64,000 nucleotides of DNA from Myxococcus guangdongensis (GTDB taxonomy: Bacteria; Myxococcota; Myxococcia; Myxococcales; Myxococcaceae), in the NCBI RefSeq assembly GCF_024198255.1, contig NZ_JAJVKW010000003.1, forward strand, positions 62,001 to 126,000. The letters are read 5' to 3'. How positions within the stretch are numbered: the first letter of the stretch is position 1; each line of letters begins with the position of its first letter. Below, piece after piece: positions 19,570-28,558 of the stretch. A program made the translations under genes and the position numbers. The notes under the pieces are model-generated. The model did no database searches, was not told the DNA's origin, and saw only the letters and a list, made by a program, of their open reading frames with translations.

Positions 19570-21051
19570 CTACGCGTCCTCCTGCTGGCCGAAGAGCAGG
19601 CGCAGCAGCGGCAGGTCCTCCGCGTGGCCGAAGACATACACGTGGTCGCCGGGCTGGAACACGGTGTCGCCCTTGGGCGCGAGCAGCTCCTGCCCACGCA
19701 CCAGCAGCATCGCCGCCGAGCCCGGTGGGAAGGGCAGGTCCGCCAGCCGCTCGCCCGCCACCGCGGACGCCTTGTCGATGTAGAACGAGCTCAGCTCACC
19801 CTTGAGCAGCTGCGTGGACGCGATCTCCAGCACCGCCTGGGGCGGCTCGGGCACGTTGGCCGCGAGGCCCAGCTTCCTCGTCACCCACGGCACCGTGGCC
19901 CCGGGGATGAGCCCGTTCACCACCACGATGAAGAACACGATGTTGAAGATGTCCCGCGAGCCCGGCGCGTTCGCCAGCACGGGGAACGTCGCCAGGATGA
20001 TGGGCACCGCACCCCTCAACCCCACCCAGCCCGTGTAGACCATCTCCCCGAAGGGGAACCGGAACGGCAAGAGGCACAGGAACACCGCCAACGGCCGCGC
20101 CAGGAAGGCGAGCACCAACCCCAACCCCAACCCCTCCCACGCCACCTCCACCAGGTTTCGCGGATACACCAGCAACCCGAGCACCAGGAACATCAGCACC
20201 TGGGACAGCCACGCCAGCGCGTCGTGCACCCGCAGCAGGCCCGTGCGGTAGCGGATGGTCTCGTTGCCCAGCGCGATGCCCACCACGTACACCGCCAGGA
20301 AGCCGCTGCCGTGCAGCAGCGTGGGCAGGCCGAAGGACAACAGCGCCAGCGCCAGCGTCATCACCGGGTACAGCCCCGCCACGCGCAGCCGCAGGCGCTT
20401 GAGCAACAGCCTCGCGCCCAGGCCCATCGCGAGCCCCAGCCCCGCGCCCACCACCATCTGCACCACCGCCTCCACCGCCAGCTCCCACCCCGGCGCCTTG
20501 CCGCTCGCCAGCGTGTGCGTCAGGCCCGTGGTGAGGATGACGGCCATCGGGTCGTTCAACCCCGACTCCAACTCCAGGGTCGTGCCCACGCGCTGCTTCA
20601 GGTGCAGCCCGCTGCCGCGCAGCACGGAGAACACCGCCGCCGCGTCCGTGGACGACACGATGGCGCCGAGCAGCAACGCCTGCGTCCACCCGAAGCCGAA
20701 GAGGAAGTGCGCCGCCGCGCCCATCAACGCCGCCGTGGCCACCACCCCCACCGTCGCCAGCGCCGCCGCCGGACGCAGCGCGGAGCGGATGGCGGACAGC
20801 GGCGTGTTCAGGCCGCCGTCGAACAGGATGAGCACCAGCGCCACCGTGCCCAGCCGGAAGGCGAAGCCGTAGTTGTCGAAGGCGATGCCGCCCGGGCCGT
20901 CCGAGCCCGCCGCCATGCCCACGCCCAGGAACAGGAGCGCCACGGGGATGCCGAAGCGGCCGGAGGCCCGGCTGAACAAGACGCTGAGCGCCAGCAGCGC
21001 TCCGCAGACGGCGAGCAGGAACGCGGTGGGGAGCGGCTCCGTGGTGAGCAT
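19570..21051 (-). CDS. CPA1 cation:proton antiporter with TrkA-C domain (NhaP2/CvrA-like)
   Basis: 493 residues with about 12 membrane segments, then a cytosolic TrkA-C (RCK_C) domain at about 420-490 (FYIDKASAVAGERLADLPF, then GDTVFQPGDHVYVFG). The transport signatures include SSTDAAAVFSVL and ESGLNDPMAV, where the Asn-Asp pair is the ion-binding site of CPA1 exchangers. Family members exchange K+ or Na+ for protons and help control cell volume and pH. The gene follows the PAS-GAF kinase by only 35 bp on the same strand, so the kinase and transporter are probably co-transcribed. I see no clear ribosome site before the ATG. Confidence 0.9.
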   Translation of the reverse strand: MLTTEPLPTAFLLAVCGALLALSVLFSRASGRFGIPVALLFLGVGMAAGSDGPGGIAFDNYGFAFRLGTVALVLILFDGGLNTPLSAIRSALRPAAALATVGVVATAALMGAAAHFLFGFGWTQALLLGAIVSSTDAAAVFSVLRGSGLHLKQRVGTTLELESGLNDPMAVILTTGLTHTLASGKAPGWELAVEAVVQMVVGAGLGLAMGLGARLLLKRLRLRVAGLYPVMTLALALLSFGLPTLLHGSGFLAVYVVGIALGNETIRYRTGLLRVHDALAWLSQVLMFLVLGLLVYPRNLVEVAWEGLGLGLVLAFLARPLAVFLCLLPFRFPFGEMVYTGWVGLRGAVPIILATFPVLANAPGSRDIFNIVFFIVVVNGLIPGATVPWVTRKLGLAANVPEPPQAVLEIASTQLLKGELSSFYIDKASAVAGERLADLPFPPGSAAMLLVRGQELLAPKGDTVFQPGDHVYVFGHAEDLPLLRLLFGQQEDA

Positions 21052-21086
21052 GGACGGGCGAGGACTCTAGCCGTCCTCGCTCCGCT

Positions 21087-22787
21087 TCATGCGTCCAGTC
21101 GCGCGCGGGACGTGCCGGAGTGCGGCGCGGTGGACACGCCCGTCAGCGGCAGCGTGAAGGAGAAGGTGCTGCCCTCGCCCTTCGTGCTGCGCGCCTGGAT
21201 GTGCCCGCCGTGCGCCTCCACCAGTCCCTTGGCGATGGCCAGCCCCAGCCCCGTGCCCCGACTGGCCGCGTCGCGCGCCTGCCAGTACCGGTCGAAGATG
21301 TGCGGCAGCGCCTCCGGGTCGATGCCCGAGCCCGTGTCGCGCACGTGGATGCACACCTCGCCGTTGCGCACGGACACGCCCGCCTCCAAGTCTCCACCCG
21401 GCGGGGTGAACTTCACCGCGTTGCCCAAGAGGTTGCCCAGGACCTGGAGCACCCGCGTGCGGTCGCACTTCGCGCGCACGTCGTCCTCGGTGGAGCGCGT
21501 GTGCAGGTGCAGCCCCTTGGCCTCGGCCAGCGGCCGGATGGCGTCCATCGCCTCCGTGACGAGCGCCGTCACCGAGTGCTCGCCCAGCTCCAGCGGCAGT
21601 CCCCCCGCCTCCAGCCGTCCCCAGTCCAGCAGGTCCGAGATGAGCCGCGACATCCGGTCCGTCGCGTCCTGGATGCGCGTGGCCTGCTTGGCCACCATCT
21701 CCCCGCCCGGCCGCGCGCCCGGCCCGCGCAAGAGCAGCGCCGAGCCCAGCTGCACCACGCCCAGCGGGTTCTTCAGGTCGTGCGACACCACCGCGAGCAG
21801 GTCCTCGCGCGCCCGGGCCGCGCGGCGCGACTCGCCCACCAGCCGCGCGTTGTCGATGGCCAGGCTCGCGCGAAGGCACAGGTCCTCCGCCAGCGCCAGG
21901 TCATCCGGCCCGTACCGCCGGCCCGAACCCGAGGCGACGAAGGTCACCGCGCCCAGCGTGTTCCCGCGCGCGCGCAGCGGGATGATCATGTACGAGCGCG
22001 CCTGCAGCGTGCGCAGCAGCGCCGGGTGCGCGGGCTCGGCCGCCGCGGCGCGCAGCAGTGAATCCGTCACCGCCGGCACCAGCTCCGGCTCCCCGGTGCG
22101 CAGCACGCGCAACAGCCCCACCGGCGCGTCGTCGCGCCGCTCCATGCGCTGGGGCAGCGCCGCCGCGCGCTCCTGCTGCGTCGGGTCCAGGCACGCCACC
22201 GCCACGCGCGACACCCAGTTGCCCTGCTCCAGCGCGTCCACCAGACACCAGTCCGCCAGGTCCGGCACCGCCAGGTGCGCCAGCAGCGTGTACATGCCGT
22301 GCGGATCCGGCGGGTGGGTGAACAGCGTCGTCATCGCCTGGTAGAGGAACGAGCGTCGCCGCTCGGCCTGCTCCACCTCCGCGCGCGCCACCTGCTCCAG
22401 CTCCAGCGCGCGCGAGTACACCGCCTCCGCCTCCGTCAGCGGCCGCGCCGTCACCAGCACCAGGCCCTGCCCGCTCTCCGACGCGGGCAGCGGGGTGAGC
22501 ACCAGCGCGTGCCGCCGCAGGCCCGAGTCCATGGGCCAGGGCAGCTCCACCGTGACGCTGTCGCCCAGCGACGAGGCCCGCGCTCGCGCGGACTCCAGCC
22601 TCGCGGCGTCCTCGACAGGCAGGCCCAGCTCGCTCCAACTCCGACCCACCAGCCCCTCGGGGCCTTGGCCGAACGCCCGCGCGCCGGAGGCGCTCGTCGC
22701 GACGAGACGTCCCGCCGCGTCCAGGACGTAGGCCGGGTCGGGGAGCGCCATGAAGGCGGACACGAAGGAAGGCGGGGATGTGCTCAT
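21087..22787 (-). CDS. Soluble PAS-GAF sensor histidine kinase
   Basis: 566 residues from the ATG at 22787; an in-frame GTG at 22823 would add 12, and neither has a good ribosome site. A PAS-like domain (about 10-120, PDPAYVLDAAGRLVATS) leads into a short coiled coil (about 120-150) and a GAF domain (about 155-318, SYMIIPLRARGNTLGAVTFV). The kinase core has His336 in VSHDLKNPLG, an N-box NLLGNAVKF, DTGSGID and GTGLGLAIAKG. No membrane segment and no receiver are seen. It probably senses a cytosolic ligand. It lies 35 bp upstream of a cation antiporter gene and just downstream of the second che operon. Confidence 0.9.
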   Translation of the reverse strand: MSTSPPSFVSAFMALPDPAYVLDAAGRLVATSASGARAFGQGPEGLVGRSWSELGLPVEDAARLESARARASSLGDSVTVELPWPMDSGLRRHALVLTPLPASESGQGLVLVTARPLTEAEAVYSRALELEQVARAEVEQAERRRSFLYQAMTTLFTHPPDPHGMYTLLAHLAVPDLADWCLVDALEQGNWVSRVAVACLDPTQQERAAALPQRMERRDDAPVGLLRVLRTGEPELVPAVTDSLLRAAAAEPAHPALLRTLQARSYMIIPLRARGNTLGAVTFVASGSGRRYGPDDLALAEDLCLRASLAIDNARLVGESRRAARAREDLLAVVSHDLKNPLGVVQLGSALLLRGPGARPGGEMVAKQATRIQDATDRMSRLISDLLDWGRLEAGGLPLELGEHSVTALVTEAMDAIRPLAEAKGLHLHTRSTEDDVRAKCDRTRVLQVLGNLLGNAVKFTPPGGDLEAGVSVRNGEVCIHVRDTGSGIDPEALPHIFDRYWQARDAASRGTGLGLAIAKGLVEAHGGHIQARSTKGEGSTFSFTLPLTGVSTAPHSGTSRARLDA

Positions 22788-22888
22788 CGGAACGGAGGAT
22801 TGGACCTGACGGGATATTGACACCCCGTGACGCGAAGGCCATTCCTCCCTGCTCCGTCAGGCTCCAAGTTTCAAGAAGCGGATATTGT

Positions 22889-22909
22889 GGCTCACCCCGA
22901 CTGTGAGCC
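22889..22909 (-). terminator. Hairpin overlapping the cheB stop codon, end of second che operon
   Basis: GGCTCAC (22889-22895) and GTGAGCC (22903-22909) form a perfect 7-bp stem with a 7-nt loop that includes the stop region of cheB (stop at 22892-22894). It is a plausible end of the operon transcript, although without a T-tract. Confidence 0.45.
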
Positions 22910-23956
22910 TGCCCGGACGGCGAGCGTCAGTCGGGAGGGCAGGGAGGCCAGGGAGACGACCTCGTCCGCCAGCCCCGCCCCCACCACCACGCCCGGCATG
23001 CCGAAGACGACGGAGGACTCCTCGTCCTGCGCCAGCACCCGGCCCCCCGCCTCACGCAGCTCGCGGATGCCCTCCAGGCCGTCCTGGCCCATGCCCGTGA
23101 GCACCACCGCGAGCGACTCCGCGCCATGCGCCCTCGCCACCGAGCGGAACAGCCACGTCGCCGAGGGGCGGAAGCCGTTGACGGGCGCCGCCTTGGACAC
23201 CTGCGCGCGGCCGTCCTGGACGCCGAGGTGCCGGTCGTCCGGCGCCAGATAGACGTTGCCGGGCAGCAGCAGCTCCCCCTCCTCCGCCACCCGCACGGGC
23301 AGGGGCCCCGCCGTGGCCAGCCAGGACGCCAGGCCCGGACCGAAGCCGAGCGCGATGTGCTGCACCACCAGCACGGGCGCGGGGAAGTCCGAGGGCAGCT
23401 CCGACAGCAGCCGGAACAGCGCGGCCGGTCCTCCCGTCGACGCCGCCAGCGCCACCACCGCCGTGTGCGGCGGCTGCTTGCGGGGCGCGGGCGTGGCGGG
23501 GGGCGGCGGCACGGGCGCGGTGCCCCGGTCCGGCCAGCGGCGCACCACCTTCACCTCCGCCATGGCCTTCAAGGTGTCGCGCAGTCGACGGCTCTCCGCG
23601 TCGAAGTCCGGGGACTCGGGGCCCAGGGGCTTCTGGAGCACCGCGAGCGCGCCGGCGCGCAGCGCGGCCATGGACGTCTGGATGTCGCGCTCCACCAGCG
23701 TGGACACGACGACGACGGGGGTGGGCACCTCCGTCATGATTCGGCGCGTGGCCTCCAGCCCGTCCATGCGCGGCATCTGGATGTCCATCGTCACCAGGTG
23801 GGGCCGCAGCCGCTGGGCCAGCTCCACCGCCTCCATGCCGTCCTTCGCCTCGCCCACCACGCTCAGCGCCGGGTCGGCGCGGAGGATTTCCACCAGCAAT
23901 CGGCGGGCGGTGGGCGAGTCCTCGGCCACCACGATGCGCAACGGTTCAGTCCTCAT
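22892..23956 (-). CDS. cheB: CheB protein-glutamate methylesterase (WspF-like)
   Basis: 354 residues; the ATG at 23956 overlaps the stop of the upstream CheA hybrid (ATGA at 23953-23956). The open frame continues upstream within cheA but is not coding there. The receiver has AEDS and acceptor Asp58 in TMDIQMPRMDG; the linker of about 140-162 is proline-rich; the methylesterase triad is Ser173 in AASTGGPAAL, His200 in VVQHIALGF and Asp292 in TGMGQDG. It is the last gene of the operon and would demethylate the neighbouring membrane receptor. In Wsp systems the equivalent protein, WspF, damps output. Confidence 0.95.
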   Translation of the reverse strand: MRTEPLRIVVAEDSPTARRLLVEILRADPALSVVGEAKDGMEAVELAQRLRPHLVTMDIQMPRMDGLEATRRIMTEVPTPVVVVSTLVERDIQTSMAALRAGALAVLQKPLGPESPDFDAESRRLRDTLKAMAEVKVVRRWPDRGTAPVPPPPATPAPRKQPPHTAVVALAASTGGPAALFRLLSELPSDFPAPVLVVQHIALGFGPGLASWLATAGPLPVRVAEEGELLLPGNVYLAPDDRHLGVQDGRAQVSKAAPVNGFRPSATWLFRSVARAHGAESLAVVLTGMGQDGLEGIRELREAGGRVLAQDEESSVVFGMPGVVVGAGLADEVVSLASLPSRLTLAVRAGSQSG

Positions 23957-26307
23957 AGCAGTCGTCTCAGCGTCTCCAGCAGGCTCGTCGGGTCGAACGC
24001 GCTTTTCACAAGATAAGCACTGGCCCCCGCTTGAAGCCCGCGTGCTTTGTCCTCGGGCTTGCCCCGGGCGGTGACCAGCACCACCGGCAGTCGCGAGAAG
24101 CGGGGGGAGGCGCGCACGGCCTCGGTGAGCGCGATGCCGTCCATGCGCGGCATCTCCACGTCCAGGACCAGCGCCTCGGCGCCGACGGTCTGCAGGCGCT
24201 CCCAGGCCTCGGCCCCGTCCGCGCACGCCACCACGTCGTAGCCGGCGCCCTCCAGGATGCTCTGCTCGAGCGCGCGCGTGGTGGGCGAGTCGTCCGCCAG
24301 GAGGATTCGCCGCCGCGTCGCCCGGGCGGCCGGGGTGGGGAACAGCGCCGTGGAGGGACGACCCCCCGCGGCCCGCACGAGTGAGACGGGGTTGAGCAGC
24401 AGGGACAGCCGTCCGTCCGGCAGCACCGCCGCCGCCGACACGTGACGCGCGCGGCGCACGCGAGGACCCAGCGCGCGGACGAGGGCCTCCTGCTCGGCCA
24501 GCACCTCGTCCACCACCAGCGCGGCGCGCGCGGTGCCGGCCGCCAGCACCACCGCTCCCCGGCGCTGACGCGGAGGCCCGGGCGGCAGGCCCAGCACGTC
24601 GGACAGGGAGGCCAGGGGCACCAGCGCGTCCTCGGCCACCCACGTGGGGTGGCCCTCCACGTCGCGCACCTCCTCGGGCGCCAGCCGCACCAGTCGCGCC
24701 ACGCCCTCGCTGGCCAGGGCCAGCGTCTGTCCTCCGGTGGACACCAGCAGCACCCGCAGGGTGCTCAGCGTGAGGGGCACGTCGAGCGTGAAGCGCGCGC
24801 CCTTGCCGGGCTGCGTGGCCACCTCCACCGTGCCGCGCATCGTCTCCACCTGGGTGCGCACCACGTCCAGGCCCACGCCGCGCCCGGCGACCTCCGTCAC
24901 CCGCGACGTGGTGGACAGGCCCGGGTGGAAGGCGAGCCGCGCCGTGTCCGCGTCGTCCTCGGAGACCTCGAGTCCCCGCGCGATGGCGCGCTCGCGCAGC
25001 GCTCGCAGGTCCATGCCGCGTCCGTCGTCCTCCACCGTGACTTCCACGCGGCTGCCGCGAAGCCGCGCCGACAGCGTGACGAGCCCCTCCTCGGGCTTGC
25101 CCGCGCGCACGCGCTCCTCGGGGAACTCCAGGCCATGCGCCACGGCGTTGCGCACCAGGTGCAGCATCGGCTCGCGCAGGGACTGGAGCAGGGAGCGGTC
25201 CAGCTCCAGCGCGCCGCCCTGGATTTCCAGGCGGACCTTCTTGCCCTCGGAGCGGGCGACGTCGCGCGCGGCGCGCTCCAGGCCGCTGCAGCCCTCGACG
25301 AAGGGCAGGGTGCGCGCGCGGCGGACCTCGTCATCCATGCCGGTGGCCACGCCGCCGAGCGCGCGTTGGTCGGCGGCCAGCTCGCGCGCCACCCGCGCCA
25401 GCTCCGTCTCCGCGCGGCGCAGCGCCGCCTCACCGTCGGTGCCGCGCACGGCGTCGCGCACGCGGGAGAGCTCCTCGCGCACCGTCTCCAGCGTCTCGGC
25501 TCGGCCTTCCAGTCGCAGCGCGGCGACGCGCAGCTCCCCACTGCGCGACAACAGCGCGTCCAGCTTCTGCGCGGACACACGCACCGGAAGCGTCGTCTCC
25601 AGCACGGCGCCACCGGCCGAGGGCTCCGACGGCTCCGCGCCCGGGGCACGAGAGGACTCCGCGCCGCCGGCTCCTGGCGCGCGTGAACCTCCCCCGTCGC
25701 GAGAGGAGTCCTGTCCACCGGAGCCCGACGCGCGTGAACCTCCTCCGTCGCCAGAGGCCTCCGGGCCGCCTGCCCCCGGCGGGCGTGAAGCCCCCGCGTC
25801 GCGGGCGAAGTCCGGGCCGCTGGTGCCCCGATTCCCCGCGCTGCCCACGCTCCCGCTCGCCGTCGCGCGCGAGGTCCCCGACTCCACGGGACGCGCCGGT
25901 GCCGCCGCGGCCTGGGCCGCGCGCTCCAGGTCCGGCAGCAGCAACTCCAACGGAGAGCCCGTCAGCTCCTGCCGCGACGCCAGCCGCCGCCCCGCGTCGT
26001 CCAGCGCGTCCACGGCGGCGAAGCACAACTCATACATCTCCGGGCTCGCGGTGCGCCGGTCGCGCAAGGGCTCGAGCACCTCCTCCAGCCGGTGACAGGC
26101 CGTCTCCACCAGCAGCGCACTGGCCGCGCGCGCGGCGCCCTTCACGCTGTGCAGCGTGCGCAAGAGCGCCGACACCCGCTCGGTGGCGGGCGGTGTCCCC
26201 TGCTCCCGCTCCAACGCGAGCAAATCGCGGTTGAGCGACGTCACATGCCCCTCGAGCTCCTCGAGGAACGTGGCGAGCAACGCTTGTGCGAGCCTGTCGC
26301 GGTCCAT
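23953..26307 (-). CDS. cheA: Hybrid CheA kinase with C-terminal receiver (WspE/FrzE-like)
   Basis: 784 residues. Domains: HPt with His53 in LHSVKG; a Gly/Ser/Ala-rich low-complexity linker at about 145-225; P3 dimerisation; HATPase with HLVRNAVAHGLE, DDGRGMD and GRGVGLDVVR; a CheW-like P5; and a C-terminal receiver (about 665-784) with ADDS, Asp716 in LVLDVEMPRMDG and Lys768 in YLVKS. The fused receiver may be a phosphate sink or relay, as in FrzE and WspE. Its ATG shares the A with the receptor's stop (TGATG) and its stop overlaps cheB. No separate CheY is encoded in this operon, so the fused receiver or a distant regulator must carry the output. Confidence 0.95.
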   Translation of the reverse strand: MDRDRLAQALLATFLEELEGHVTSLNRDLLALEREQGTPPATERVSALLRTLHSVKGAARAASALLVETACHRLEEVLEPLRDRRTASPEMYELCFAAVDALDDAGRRLASRQELTGSPLELLLPDLERAAQAAAAPARPVESGTSRATASGSVGSAGNRGTSGPDFARDAGASRPPGAGGPEASGDGGGSRASGSGGQDSSRDGGGSRAPGAGGAESSRAPGAEPSEPSAGGAVLETTLPVRVSAQKLDALLSRSGELRVAALRLEGRAETLETVREELSRVRDAVRGTDGEAALRRAETELARVARELAADQRALGGVATGMDDEVRRARTLPFVEGCSGLERAARDVARSEGKKVRLEIQGGALELDRSLLQSLREPMLHLVRNAVAHGLEFPEERVRAGKPEEGLVTLSARLRGSRVEVTVEDDGRGMDLRALRERAIARGLEVSEDDADTARLAFHPGLSTTSRVTEVAGRGVGLDVVRTQVETMRGTVEVATQPGKGARFTLDVPLTLSTLRVLLVSTGGQTLALASEGVARLVRLAPEEVRDVEGHPTWVAEDALVPLASLSDVLGLPPGPPRQRRGAVVLAAGTARAALVVDEVLAEQEALVRALGPRVRRARHVSAAAVLPDGRLSLLLNPVSLVRAAGGRPSTALFPTPAARATRRRILLADDSPTTRALEQSILEGAGYDVVACADGAEAWERLQTVGAEALVLDVEMPRMDGIALTEAVRASPRFSRLPVVLVTARGKPEDKARGLQAGASAYLVKSAFDPTSLLETLRRLL

Positions 26308-27950
26308 CAGCGACCGTACTCTTCGAGCAGGCCCTTGAGCTTCTGGCCCATGCCGTTGATGTCCTGCATGGCCCGCTCCGTCTGACGCGACGACAGCAGG
26401 CCCTGCTGCGTGGCCTGGTTGACGTCATGCATGGCCTGTCGGATTTGCGCGATGCCCGTGGCCTGCTGGTTGGCGGACGCGGCGATCTGCGCGGCGGTGA
26501 GCGACGCCTGCGCGAGCAGGTCCGACAGCGTCTGGATGGTGGAGCCCGCCTCGGACACGATGCGGGTGGCCGTGGCCACGCTCTTGGTGCCCTCCTCGGT
26601 GGTCATCACCGCGCCGTGCGTGGCCTTCTGGATCTGCCCCAGAATCTGGCGCACCTGGCTGGTGGCCTTCTTGGACTGGTCCGCCAGCGCCTTCACCTCG
26701 GCGGCGACGACGGCGAAGCCCCGGCCGTTCTCCCCCGCGCGGCTGGCCTCGATGGAGGCGTTGAGCGCGAGCATGTGCGTCTGCTCGGAGATGTCGTTGA
26801 CGGTGGTGATGATGTCGCCGATGGCCTGCGCCTGCTCGGCGAGCGCGAGGATGCGCTGGGCGATGAACTCCACCTGCTCGCGCACCGTGCCCATGGAAGA
26901 GACGGCCTCCTCCACCGAGCGTCGACCCGAGCGGCCCACCTCCTCGGCGTGGCGCGCGGAGTCGCTGACGTTGCGCGCGCGGCCGGCGGCCTCCTCGGAC
27001 GTCTTGGTGATCTCCTCGATGGTGCTCACCGTCTCCGTCACCGCGCTGCCCTGTTCCTGGGCGCCGGCCACCTGCTCGGTGGTGCTGGCGAGAATCTGGG
27101 AGCTGGCGCCCGCGAGCTGATTGACGAACTCCGCCACGGTGCGCAGCGTGTGCTCGCGCTGCTCGGACTGCCGGGCGATCTGCGCCTCGGATTGCTGGCG
27201 GCGGTCGGCCATCTCGTTGAAGGCGCGCGCCAGCTCCGCCGTCTCGTCGCGGCCCTTGATGTCGATGCGCTGGGCCAGCTTCCCCGCGCCCAACTGCTCC
27301 ACGCCCAGCATCAGCCGGCGCAGCGGGACGGTGATGCTGCGGGTGATGACGTAGCTGCCCACGGAGACGATGAGCAATCCCAGCACGGCGCAGATGGCGA
27401 GCACCCACATGATCTGCCGCGCCGCTTCCCGGGCGGCCTCGGAGTGCTCGGTCCAGCGCTCCGACTCCTCGGCGAGCATCTCGCTGATGACGCCGCGCAC
27501 CTGGTCCATCAGCTCCTTGCCGCGGTGGCCCCGGACGATGGGCAGCGAGCCCTCCAGGCCCTTCTCCCGACGCTGACGGATGCCTTCCTCGAGCAGGGCC
27601 AGTCGCGCCGTGACCAGCGGCTCCAGGCGGACCATGCGGTTGCGCTGCTGGGGATAGGGGGCCATCGCGTCGCGCATCAGGTTGAGGTCCTGCTGCAGCG
27701 TGGCGAGCGCCTGTTGATAGGGCTCCAGGTACGGGTCCTCGCCGGTGAGCAGGAAGCCTCGCTGTCCTGTCTCCGCGTCGACCAGCAGCGCGCGCACCTC
27801 GCGCACCAGCTTGTAGTTCTCATGGACCTTGACCAGGCCCTCGGTGGTCTCGTTGAGCTGGCGGGCTCCCTGGAACGCGACGACGGCCAGGATGAGCAGC
27901 ACCAGCAATGAGAGTCCGAAGCCGACCGCGATGCGGTTCCCGATGTTCAT
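26307..27950 (-). CDS. Membrane chemoreceptor (MCP) with CHASE3-like periplasmic sensor
   Basis: 547 residues. TM1 is at about 9-28 ([14 protein letters not shown]) and TM2 at about 183-203 ([20 protein letters not shown]). Between them lies an all-helical periplasmic domain of about 155 residues with [20 protein letters not shown], the CHASE3 signature. A HAMP domain follows at about 204-257, then the signalling coiled coil whose tip reads [18 protein letters not shown] and [16 protein letters not shown]. There is no C-terminal pentapeptide tether for CheR. It overlaps the adjacent cheW by 4 bp and abuts cheA at TGATG. CHASE3 sensors are common in Wsp-type surface-sensing receptors, but the stimulus here is unknown. 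Confidence 0.95.
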   Translation of the reverse strand: MNIGNRIAVGFGLSLLVLLILAVVAFQGARQLNETTEGLVKVHENYKLVREVRALLVDAETGQRGFLLTGEDPYLEPYQQALATLQQDLNLMRDAMAPYPQQRNRMVRLEPLVTARLALLEEGIRQRREKGLEGSLPIVRGHRGKELMDQVRGVISEMLAEESERWTEHSEAAREAARQIMWVLAICAVLGLLIVSVGSYVITRSITVPLRRLMLGVEQLGAGKLAQRIDIKGRDETAELARAFNEMADRRQQSEAQIARQSEQREHTLRTVAEFVNQLAGASSQILASTTEQVAGAQEQGSAVTETVSTIEEITKTSEEAAGRARNVSDSARHAEEVGRSGRRSVEEAVSSMGTVREQVEFIAQRILALAEQAQAIGDIITTVNDISEQTHMLALNASIEASRAGENGRGFAVVAAEVKALADQSKKATSQVRQILGQIQKATHGAVMTTEEGTKSVATATRIVSEAGSTIQTLSDLLAQASLTAAQIAASANQQATGIAQIRQAMHDVNQATQQGLLSSRQTERAMQDINGMGQKLKGLLEEYGR

Positions 27951-28558
27951 ACGACTCCTTCGTCGGACAAATCGAACACGAGGCGACTGTCACTCAGCAG
28001 CGAGTCGCCCTCCAGCAAGAGAGTTCCGTCCCTGTCGGCGGCGAACACCAGACTGCCGGCGGTGTCCACGAGGCCCTCGGGGGTGGGCAGCAGGTCCAGG
28101 CTGGACACCTGGGCGACCTCCTGCACTTCCTCGGTTCGCACGCCCAGCTCGGCCCGGTGCGTGCCCACGACGAGCAGGGGCCCGGCGGCGTTCGACGGCG
28201 CGCGGCCGAAGAGCGGGGCCAGCTCGACGACGGGGAGCACCTCCCCGTGCAGCAGGGTGAGGCCGCGCAGCGCGGCGGGGGCGCCGGGCAGGGGGATGAC
28301 CTCCGCCGAGCGGACCACCTCGAGCACGAACCGGGACTCCAGGGCGTACGCCTGGCCGGAGGCGCGGAAGCGCACCATCTCGCGCAGGGTGCCTGGGGCG
28401 ATGTCCGGGGTGAGGGGGCGGCCGAGGGCGCGGGCGCGCTCGTCGAGCAGCGCGGCCTCTTCCTCGGGGGTGAGGTCGCCCTGGGCCTCGCGAGAGGCCT
28501 CGAGCTCGGCGAGCCGGGCGCGGACCACGGTCCAGTCGATGTTCTTGGAGTGAGGCAT
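27947..28558 (-). CDS. cheW: CheW adaptor with N-terminal extension (WspD-like)
   Basis: 203 residues, longer than the usual 140-170, because about 60 residues of charged helix ([15 protein letters not shown] to [10 protein letters not shown]) precede the CheW domain. The domain itself begins near 64 ([20 protein letters not shown]) and shows [20 protein letters not shown]. This extended type resembles WspD and similar second adaptors, and is also seen where a helix tethers the adaptor to its partner. Start and stop overlap both neighbours (TGATG with cheR; ATGA with the receptor gene). It and the other CheW of this operon may serve different receptor contacts. Confidence 0.92.
   Translation of the reverse strand: MPHSKNIDWTVVRARLAELEASREAQGDLTPEEEAALLDERARALGRPLTPDIAPGTLREMVRFRASGQAYALESRFVLEVVRSAEVIPLPGAPAALRGLTLLHGEVLPVVELAPLFGRAPSNAAGPLLVVGTHRAELGVRTEEVQEVAQVSSLDLLPTPEGLVDTAGSLVFAADRDGTLLLEGDSLLSDSRLVFDLSDEGVV

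Noticed and set aside
19564-22344. 926-residue plus-strand open frame opposite the antiporter and kinase
   Set aside because: The translation is Arg/His/Gln-rich with no domain; the minus-strand genes are unmistakable.
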